A stretch of DNA of 64,000 bases, from positions 10,648,670 to 10,712,669 of the forward strand of contig NC_087062.1 in assembly GCF_963678635.1 (NCBI RefSeq), read 5' to 3'. The position numbers were made by a program, and so were the translations under genes. The notes beneath the pieces were generated by a model that ran no database searches, had not been told where the DNA came from, and saw nothing but the letters and a program-made list of their open reading frames with translations. Positions 24,301-36,300 of this stretch are shown here, piece by piece (position 1 is the stretch's first letter; every line of letters starts with the position of its first letter). The stretch comes from Symsagittifera roscoffensis (lineage: Eukaryota > Xenacoelomorpha > Acoela > Convolutidae).

Positions 24301-27300
24301 AATATGTTAACCGAATCGAAACAAATACCACAAGTATCAACAATATACAGGAATCAGATACAGACCTTGTTGAAAAAATCACTAAAATACTCAATATTTA
24401 TGAAAAACACCCAAACTTTAAAGGCAAACCATCTTTCAAAAAATGGTGTAATTATTGCCGACGATACGGACATAGCATTTCTGAATGTAGACAAAAACAA
24501 CAAGATAACCAAAACAAACCTCAAAAATATAAAGAACCAAATAAATCATTCTATCAGTACATGAAGAAAGATCAAAATCTACCGAACAAAAATGTATACA
24601 GCAACAACAGTTCAGTAAAACCACTTCCGAACAATACCAACTACACGAGAAATCAATCACCATATAACTCAAGTTATAGAGGAAGATCACCAGAACGAAG
24701 AAATACACAAAATTCGTCACAAAATCATTACAATAGACCAAATAGTCGAAATAACTATTCCAGATCAAATTCAAATACAACACAATTTGTTTCTAGATCT
24801 AATTCCCAATCAAGGAATAGATACTATCCAAACAATCAGTCACGAAACTCATCATATAATAGGAATAGAAACTACTCCAATAATCGAAATAGAAGTTATT
24901 CAAACAATCGAAATCAGAATTACCCGAACAATCGATCAAGGAATAACTCATATAACAGATCAAACTATCACAGATCAAACAATAATTATCAAAATAGATC
25001 AAGAAACAATTCACAAAATCGACATTCAAGTTATAATAATCGTTATAGAAATTATTCCCAATCACCACACAGAAATAATAATCATTATAACAATTCCAAC
25101 AATCGCCACAGAAGTAGTACACCTAAACATCAAAGACATATAAACCAAGTACAATCAAATCAGGAAACAACATCAGACCCCCCAGGTATTGATGACACAG
25201 CAAATGACGAACTACAACTAAATCAAATAAACTGTGGATCATCAGATTCAGAAAGTGAAACAGAAAACACTACCTCCATCAATATGATAACAGTCGAAAA
25301 TGACTACGAACCTATTATATATGAACAACCTTTTTCATCACATATATATGAAAACCAATTAGAACTCCCTCACAATTATTATATTGAACCCATCCATTCC
25401 ACACAAACAACACAAGAAACTAGCGAAATCAACACTACAAATAAATCCAATGAAAATGACAAAACAAAATGCTTGAATACAAATCACATCTATCAAAATA
25501 TACAAAAAGAACAACCTAAAGAAAAAATTTGGACAATACCATTTCTTTTAGAAAGTCCAAGAAACAAAGAATTTCAACCACCAGATCTTGAAATCGATTT
25601 TCTAATTGATTCAGGAGCAGAATCAAACATAATAAACATTCCCACATGGAATGAGATAAAAACATTACACCCAAAATTAACACCTCTTGAAACCTCCAGT
25701 AAACTAGCAACAGCACAAGGATCAACTTTGGTAAACTATGGAAAAATTCAATTATTTCTTCTCCCCACAAGAACAATGGAGCAGAATAAAATTTTAAATA
25801 AACCATTTAAACAAATATTTCATATCACTGATATTAAACACAATATCATTGGAATACCATTTATATCTAAATAAATACCAACAATCAACATCTTAAACAG
25901 TAAAATACTAATCAAAGATAAATACACAAAAATAAAAGACACATCACTAACATTTTTTCAAAGATTAAACAAACAACCACCATTCTTTTCAAAATTTTAT
26001 CCAATATATAACCAACAAAGAAAACACCTGAAACCACTATCAGGAAACATACATAATTTTTCAATAAAACAAGTTCACCAATATGATAAAAAACAAAATA
26101 AACAACAACTCTATATGTCAGATTTTGAATTCAAGCCTATCCATAAGTTTTTCAAAATCACAATCTCATCCATAAAATATTTGAAAAACTCGAACTCAGA
26201 TATTATATCTCTACATGTATACAACAATACACCCTATCAAGTAACATTACCTTTAGGATTTTTAGGCTATTGCGAAACCAACGCTACGATATCACCAATA
26301 CACGAAAAAGAATATCGCGTAAATAATATACTCCAATTATTAGATATTTGTCAATCCACAATTCTTAATGAAGAATTATCCATAAACAATATAATAAGTA
26401 ATGAAAAGAGAAATACAGACTATTTCACAAAAACCCCATATTTCAAACCTACATTCAACATAAGTAACTACACAGAAACTCAACAGAAGTTTTTAACAAT
26501 GTTTAACTTCCAACACTCACAAATAACACAAGACGAATTTGATAAATTAGCCAAACAGCTAATAAAATATTCATCAGTCTATGCAACATCCAAATTTGAT
26601 GTTGGCAAAATCAGCTCATCACTACATCTCCCATTAAAACCTGACGCAGTTTTCAAAAAACAAAGAGCAAGTAAAATACCAATTCATTTACACGATAAAG
26701 TGAACAGATTACTCGACATTTTAGAACAATACAAGATTATATTACCGGTAAACAAAGAAGAACAACCAAAAGGTAACACATTTATCAACCCTGTTATCAT
26801 CCTAGCAAAAGGAGAATCATTAAAAATAGTTCTAGACGCTAGATATCTTAATTCACTAATAGACGAATCAAAATGCAATTGGCCTATTGAACCAATACAA
26901 GTTATTTTAACAAAAATAAACGGAAAATACTTTACAACCGCAGATATGAATAGTGCATATAATCAAATGCCACTAGATGAACAATCACGACGCTTAACAC
27001 AATTTGTTATTGGAAACCAGCAATATGAATTCAACCGCCTATTCTATGGAATATCCGTAAGACCAGCAGCATTTTCAGCTTTTATGAGCAAAATTTTTAG
27101 ACCACTAATACTCAAGAAAAATGCAATCACTTATTTAGACGATGTTTTTATGCAATCACAGACAAAAGAAGAAATGTTTAAAGTTTTAGAACACTATCAC
27201 AAAATACTTCAGAACGAAAATCTGAAGGCCGCCCCCGATATATCACACTTCTTTTTAACACGAGTTAAATTCTTAGGACATAATATAGAAAGAAAAACAA

Positions 27301-30300
27301 TCACTCCATTGAAATCACGCATTGATGCTATTCAGATGCTCCAACCACCAACAAACAAAAAAAAATCCAAGAATTCCTTGGAATGTTAAACTTTTTAAGC
27401 AAATATGTCTATAAAATGCAATTATACCTAAGACCTGTTTATAATATACTTAGACAACAAAATAATTTTGAATGGAACACAGAACATCAAGCACAATTTG
27501 AAGAAATTAAAACACTCTTAACTGAACAAATTTCGAATACAATTCCAGATCCAAATCAACCATTCTATGCAATGTGCGACGCTTCGAATTTTGGCATCGG
27601 CGCAGCATTATTACAATCACACAATGGTACAAACAAAATGAACCTTATATCAGCAAATTCTCGATTATTCACTCAAGCAGAGCTACGACTCTCAACTCTA
27701 ATGAGAGAATGTACAGCCATAATATATACACTAACAGAATATGAATTTCTGATACTTGGATCAAAACATCCAACAGTACTATTTACAGATCACAAACCAA
27801 TCATCTTTCTCTTTACACAAAAATCCAATCCAAATCACCGAGTTTATAGATTTCAATTAATTCTAATGAAATTCCCAAACATACATATAGTTTGGACAGC
27901 AGGAAAAAATCTCGCATTACCAGACACATTAAGTCGAAATACACCACCTGAATTACTTACACGTTGAAATACCCAAAAATATAAAATTCTACCTTGCAGA
28001 AAACGAAACATCACCCCGACTAGAATGCAAATATGCAGTAAAAACTGACGTTGAACAATCACAAATAAATAATTTACAACACTTCCCACTTTATTTAGAT
28101 TGCCAAAATAACCACTACGAAGTTGATCTACTTGGAACATCAACTTTTAAACCAATTCCATATTCACAATGGATAAAAAATAACACACAACAAAAAAGAG
28201 TAAAACAATATCCACATAAAAAAGACCTTTTTCCATTAATTGAAAAAGAAAATCTAACTGATAAAATAAATTTATCAGGACCACAAACAAACGATTCAAA
28301 ATACACAATAAATCAAGTTTTTGATCTCCATGACCCACTTGATACAATTCCTTTATCTAAATTAGAAATTGAAAACATTTTTCTCCCCCCAACAGATAAA
28401 ATTACAATTAATATTTTGAAACAATATCAAAATCTTGACCCAGTAATTCGACAACTAAAATCATGGCACAAATATAAAACTAAACCCGTCAAGGCAGATA
28501 CAACTATTTTAGGAAATAAAACACTCCTCCGATATTTTCGAAAATTTAATAATACATCAATTAACGAAAACACAGACCTTCTAGAATACAAATTAAATGA
28601 ATCTACAGTTCCCTGTCTCCCTTTAAGTATGATTCTTATAGCTTTTAATATATCACATACACAAAACATTAGAGGACACTCTGGATCAGAGAAAACATAT
28701 TCAAATTTCATACAAAACTTCTATTTTCCAAATGCACCAATTTGGATAAAAGTACTATGCAATGATTGTATAGTATGTCAGCTAAATAAACCTTATCCAA
28801 ATCAAAAACAAATAGCTCAAAAACAAGATTTTAAAGGACAAAGTTTTTACTTTAACCAACGTATTTCATTTGATACAAAAGGACCAATTTCACCCTCATC
28901 CGAAGGAAACTCCTACATTAGGGTAAATGTTGACGCATTTACACATTATGTAGCACTTAACCCAGTACCACATTGTAACGCTTATTATGCTTACACAACA
29001 CTTTATGAACACTGGATAGCTAAATTCGGACTACCAGAAATTTTAGTTACAGACAACGGTACAGAATTCATAAATAATGAAATCATCACACTATATCATT
29101 TATATAACATCAAACACAAACCACGTACATCTCACGCACCTTGGACAAACGGCTTAGTCGAAGGTATGAACCGTTCACTACAAGAATATCTTAGATGTAT
29201 CATCAATGGAAATGATACAAGATACACCGAATGGTCAACAGATGTAAAACTATTTCCCTTAGCATATAATTCACAAATCACGACAACTCTAGGAATGTCA
29301 CCATATGAAATGGTTTTTAATCAAAAGCCACGCAAACCGATTATGTTTACAGCAAACTCTCATAAAAATGCACAAAGTTATTGTCAACCGAATAAAGACT
29401 CAATTTGTTATAACCTACCTCTACACACACACGATGAAGATCATTTTCATCACCCACAAATTCTTAAATTAGCCTCCGGTACACACACCGAATGGATTTT
29501 AAACAGAGATAAAAAACACAATGAAATTTACCAAAAAGGAACAAAAAAGTTGTTACAAAGGCAAAACATTAATGAACAAATAAATTTACGCTTTACACCA
29601 GCCTCCGATTTAAAAATTGGAACATTTGTTTTATTACCCAATTTTAACACTCAAAAAGGAATTTCTAAAAAATTACAACCCCTTCGTAAAGGACCATACC
29701 AAATAATTGCCAAACCCACTGACGTCACATATAAAATCACCGACTCAGACAAAAAAGAATTTGTTCAACATCGAAACAACCTATTACCTTATTACCCAAA
29801 AGAATACGCACTACGCGAACTAACTCAATTATATTCTTTCACAGGTTTAAAAGTTATTCAAAGTAACCCACAAATGGAAAATAAACCAAAAGAACAACAT
29901 GACATTCACATCGAAAACCAAAATGAAAAATCAACTACAACGAAAATCAATACAAAAAAGCTAGATCAAAATACACCTCCAAAAGAAAGAAAAAATATAA
30001 AATGACAGAAAAAATAATACCCCAAGAACAAATCGACAAATCAGAACATAGAGAGTCATCACGACTTAGAAATCAACCACGTAAAAACTATAAAACATTC
30101 ATTCCACAATCTAAACTATTAAAGAAAGTCGAATTTCAAAAACAGCTTTAATTTCATATTTAACAATTTTTGCACCTCTGAAATATTTTCAACTTTCATT
30201 TTTCAAAATAACATGCTGACAAACACGCAGCGATTCTAGTTCATAATTAGCCAATAGGATTCATCCAATCCGTCACCTTCTCTAACTCTAACACAGATCA

Positions 30301-33300
30301 ACTAGACGAACGATATAAGACTCCAGGCATATCTCTAATTATAACTTTGCGACCTCCAGGTCAAAAATAAGCAAACCACTCCAACTTGACAATTAAAAAA
30401 AATATACCCATAATATCATAACCCTCCCTTATCTAATAACCCAAAGATCAACAATGTTTCCCCAACTCAGACCTCAAATATCCCCAAAACAAATATGTTA
30501 AATTAGCCTAAAGTAAAAGAACGACCATTTTAATTAGCCTAAAGTATAAAAATCTCAAAAATACCCCAGATCATTTGACAAATAAAAATAAAGACAAAGA
30601 AGACCTCCTGATCACCATAAAATTTGCCCCCAACAATTTTTCACAAAACTCAACCCACTTGTCAAAAAACCAATAAATAATTCGACCACACTTGAAAATT
30701 GCCTCAAACAACAAAAAATATTCGATCGAGAAGCCATTTCTTCAATGCTCTTCTCTCGACCAGTTACCATAATTCTAAACATTCTCGCAAACTTTTTCAA
30801 AATATTTAAACTTTTCATCATATTTCTTTTTGATACCTTTGAATCTTTTACAATAATCCTAATCATTTTTTGCAATATTTTTCTAATTTTCTACTCCCTA
30901 TTTGAAATATACCTCCAGCTTTCACAAGCCCTTGACTATATCCACAGGTACGATTCACAAAACATATCTAAATGATACGAACCATTTTTAGTATAACAGA
31001 TATTTTCTTACTATTTATAATTTTTATAACATTTCTATCATCCCTCATCTTGACAATATGCAAATGTATAAAGAAAGCAATTATCACATTCGCCCTAGCA
31101 ACAATCCTCCTAATTCTTTTTTTAGAAGAATACTACAATAAACATAAATTTTTCCACTAAAGAGTAAATAAAAAACCATCAAAAATTGCTAACCAACAAT
31201 CACACAGTCAGTCTTCATCGACATCATCCCAAGAAAACCCAACACCACCTTCAATTACCCAAAAACCCCAAACATCTACACGAATTTCCTTTCAAGATAA
31301 CCCATATACTTTTGAAGAACGACACGCTCGCTTATCAGAACCACTAGAACCAGTTCAACGACAAGCACCTCTAAGTGAACCAACATATAACTTATACCCA
31401 ACATTACCACAAGAATTAAGTAGAATACGAAATCCTAGTCAAAACCAAAACACAGTCGAAATAAATAGACAAATTATACATCCTCGACGAAACAGAAATT
31501 TTCAAACTCCCCGAGTTCATTTTGATATACCCCAATCCCCATCACAAAGTACTCCAGAAAACCCCATCGGTATATTACCAGAAACCCCTACGCTTCTTTC
31601 ACAACGTAGCACCTCAATCCTACCATCAGATTACTTAGGTTCAACACCAACATCTGAACAAATACGTTAAAATCCCTTTAACCCTACAAACCAAACATCA
31701 CGACTACCATATTGGACAACACATTCATTCACACAAGGTGAACCAAATTTAATCAATGATCCAATAGATATTTCTACGGATACAACAACATCCTCATCAC
31801 TACCAGAAACATTATCATTACCATCAACACCATCAATCAGCCAGATTTCACCAACACCTTTTAACTTCAATTTCCCAAATAACCTCGACGCTAGATACCG
31901 AGAACAATCATCAACAAATATTCCTTTAAGACTAGACTGGAATACATTCACAGCACCTCCACCATTATTTGGACAACACCTAGAAAATAACCGACTCCAC
32001 AACTGGGCACTAAACCGACTACAATATAGACAAGACATCCACGAAGACATTCGTGATCATAACATCCAAATACTCCAACAAAATAGTCTACAATTAAAAT
32101 TTGAAATCACGGTTAAATTAAACAACATTACTCAACATCCCTATCCATTAAACCCACCAAATATAACAGCTCAATCCCTACCACCACCCTTTATAACAAC
32201 TGAAGTAATATACAAATACGACAGATATACCAAAAAGACAATTGGTTACATCACATTTTATAACCCATACTCAGGATTATCATACACATGTATATTCTAA
32301 AAATATTAATTTTTCTCCAATTATTTTTTCTAGTAACCCCCAATCAAAACATAAACCCTTCCCCCCGCACAGGACCCCAAGATTTATTAGTAACACATTA
32401 AGATTGTGAAGAAAACGAACAAAAAACACTACACAAATATGCAATAAATCAAGTATCACAATGCGAAACAGAACCACAAGCCATAGAAACAACAAATGTA
32501 ATAGCGACACTTTATTCAAAAGCCCGAGCAACAACAGTTATAGGATATAATTTCACAGCAACATTTTCTGAAAACAAAGTACATTGTTCACAAGTCTCAA
32601 ATGGAAATAAAAACCGACTTGACCACGAATCATTTTACCAGAGTAATATCGAACGACTTTTACATCTCAATCCCGAAGATTGTAAAAACGAGTTACTCCG
32701 ACTAAATAACACAAAAAATAAAAACACAGATAGAAACTTAGTATATTTCCAAGTTTTTTCAGATTCTGTACATCAAGCAGAACTTGAAAGATATCAAGGA
32801 CATATAAAACTAGACGAAAAATATCCATACAACGGCGCACATGGAAGATTAACTTATGACATACACGATAAACACTGGATACCACATATTGGTATAAATA
32901 ACCCATCAAACTTCAAAGCAGACACAAAAAATAAAGGATATCAAGAAATAATGTTTTTCGATTGGAAAATACAACTCGAAAAAATACAACTCACACGCGA
33001 TTTATCAGACAACACAATGATCTACCAAGGAATTAGATTACCTTGTAAAAATGACCAAGGTTATTGTGGCCCTACAACACGAACACAAGCAACAATTGTT
33101 TGGTTCCCCGAAGACACATGTACAACATTTCAAGTAGCAAAAATACACGCTCGTATGATAAAATTTCACGAAAATTTTTTTATACAATCAATTCCATATG
33201 AACAAGTAAACCCATCACGAAAACAAAGTTCTAATTTTAGGAACATACACAATATAGAAAATAAATTGACACGTTTTCAAATATATCAAGAAACAGAACT

Positions 33301-36300
33301 TGCATGTAAATACAGAAACCCACTTCACAAAACACAATACTCTGAAATATTAGTTGAATACGAAAAAGGATTCGACATGACCACTGGAAAAATAAAAATC
33401 GACCCATATGCCACAGGTCATCCTCCAAACGAAGGAACATCATATATACCAGTTAATTTTCAAAAAAGTAAAGGTCAACCTGGTGGACATCTCAAACCCC
33501 ATGACACTAGAAGCACACGTTTACAAGAACTATCACTAATGAATAGTACATATTTCGGTAATATCCACTATGATATTCATCTAGATATGAAATTAGACTA
33601 CACAATTAGCCGCATTTTTCAAGAAATGTTACTCTCTGAATTAGAAACACTTCACCAATTATGCGAATTAGAAAGAACACAAATTCTACAATCACTTGCA
33701 CTAGCAGTATTAAAAATACCCAACGCAGGATATTTATTATCAGGCAATAGATCAAATTTTTTAGACTATGAAGGAAACATTTTATGGTTTTATACCTGTA
33801 CCAAAAAAGTATCACCACTATATGTTTTTGAAGATAAACGATGCTATAAAAGAATCCCTATCTTTTATAAGAATAAAGTACACTTCGTTGACACACTTTC
33901 AAGACGAACCTATTTCTGGGATACCGCAGTCCCATGTGGATCAGAAAATAGCCACAATGTAGTACAACTGAACCCTGATGAAGATAAATATAAGCTTCTT
34001 ACCCCATATCCCACATTAATGCAATCACTCAAAAAATTTTCACCTGAAAGCATTAGAGCTATTGTTCGAAATCCAAATATTGACTTACAATCAATTGGAA
34101 TATATTCAAAATCCGATATACAACATCACATTAGAACACAACAATTCCAAGAATTATTAACAAAAATGGACACTATACAAAGACAATCAATTGACCAAAA
34201 CTTACGCAAACTTGCTGAAACAGCAGGATTTGCAGATATTTATACACAAGATTATAGCGGATATTTTAAAGACATTAAAGACTATATATATCTCAACGGT
34301 GAAAAATATCGACCACAAGATATTTCACCTATAAATGTTTTTAGCTTTGTTACACTCAAAAATGAAATTCTTGATTTTCTAGGATGGCCCTATTACATCT
34401 TAGAAAAATTAACTATTTTATACGCAATGTTTAACTTTATAGGATTTCTTTTCTCACTCTTAAAAGGAATCTATAATACATGCGCTATACACACACAAGT
34501 AAATAGACAAGCAAGTGTAGCACGCATCCTATTTGCAGGATTTTTCGGAATTTTTTCATCATCAATAAACAAAATTCTTTTAGACGCACAAATAAAAGAA
34601 TACAACACAAAAATAGCAACAAGACAGAAAACATATGACGAAGAACATAACAATGTAGACATTACACCTACAGCACCACAGTTACCACCCCTACCACATA
34701 ACCATCCATTATCACTAGTCCCACGAAATTTTCGAAATTTAGCAATAACACATAATCCAAACTTTAGACCAACCATATCACAAAGCCCCATTCAACGTAT
34801 AGTAACACACAATTCACTAGATGAAAATACATATGAACAAATTATAGAACAACCACATACAACTGCTTTTCAGTCTCAAAATAATAATTTTTTTAGCCCA
34901 CGATGAGCCGACAACTTGGATCCCTACACCGCTCAAATTCCCACCCAACCAACCCCAACACTCCAATTACAATAATTCCACTTTTTGCTTTCCCGCCACC
35001 CGATTTTCCAACCAATACTATAACATCAGGCATGAATTCAGACACTAATTCACACATCTCAGTTTTATACTCCATCTCACAACTCAATAACCCAGATATT
35101 GAAACCCCTGATGAATTTGCAGACTCTGAACCATCTCCATCCAATAATTTTCAAACCAATCCCTCTGTTTTTTCGAAACCCCCTTTTCAACCAATCCCAC
35201 CAAATAACCCACTCCCATCCATTTCTACACCCTCCTATGCTTCACAAGTTACCCCAACCTACTCTTCACTTCATTCAGACCGATCACCCAATTCTCCAGA
35301 CACCCCCCAAATCTCCCAAGAACTAGATAATTTTATCACCTTACAACAACAACCCTTCCACCTTGACACCTCAACTATAAACCAGATTTCATCAACCATA
35401 GAATCATCAAACCCACCTACCCCTACACCCTCTTCAGCTTATACCGCATCATTAGCACCATCATCCACATCCACCGAATCATCAATTAGCACTAATAGAG
35501 CTTACCGCACTTTCAAAAGAAAATTCCCAAACCATCCATTTCCAACAAAACCAGGAACAGCCCGTGAATATATTAATCACCCAAATCACACTAACACGAG
35601 AGAATTTTTAGCAATCACCTTACCTTCATTTCCACAATATACATTAAACACCCCTAACGACACTAACGAAACGGGTAATTTTGTAGACGAACACGTTTTA
35701 ATGCCTACACTCCATTGGACATCATATTATCATTTTACTAACCCCCTTTGCCTACCTCTATCTACTACTCACATCGATATTGAAAGACATCAAAATATGC
35801 TATATCGACTCACTACACCACTAACACATAGACAATTTACTTATATAGGATATAAAAAGTCACTAAAACATACACAGCACCCCGAGCTAACGAGTATACG
35901 CTAGAATATTATGATCATAACATCATCCGAACTAACCAAGACCAATTTTTAGATGATGATTGCTTCGCTAACCCACAAATCACAGAAAAATTTTTCATTA
36001 AAACACCATATGTATTTACACTCAATATATTTGATCGCAAATTTGACCACATCATTTCTGAAGCACTAACCAACACACAAGCTTACGAAAGTTTTAAAGA
36101 AGAATTTCCATTATTTTCACTAACCTTTCATTTCCTTGCACCACATGAACGAGAATTGCACTGCTCACACGACATTATGTTACGCACTAAACAAACCCAC
36201 ACATATACATATTACCGCTTCATACAAAATCACTTTGACCTACACACTCCATCAAGACAACCACACCATCGTTTTCAATTTATTAACTCTAAATACACTT

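Noticed and set aside
24787-25143. 118-codon Ile/Thr-rich ORF
   Set aside because: It is a shadow of the Ser/Arg/Asn-rich gag tail in another frame, as is 6291-6659 in copy A.
25872-25874. TAA between protease and RT as a readthrough stop, or TAA recoded as an amino acid
   Set aside because: Copy A has TAC at the same codon, and the G-alpha gene and the post-env ORF end in TAA, so TAA is a normal stop here.
27357-27365. Run of nine A between RT and RNase H as a programmed frameshift site
   Set aside because: Copy A has ten bases here, broken by a T, and reads through in frame. A one-base loss or homopolymer error is simpler.
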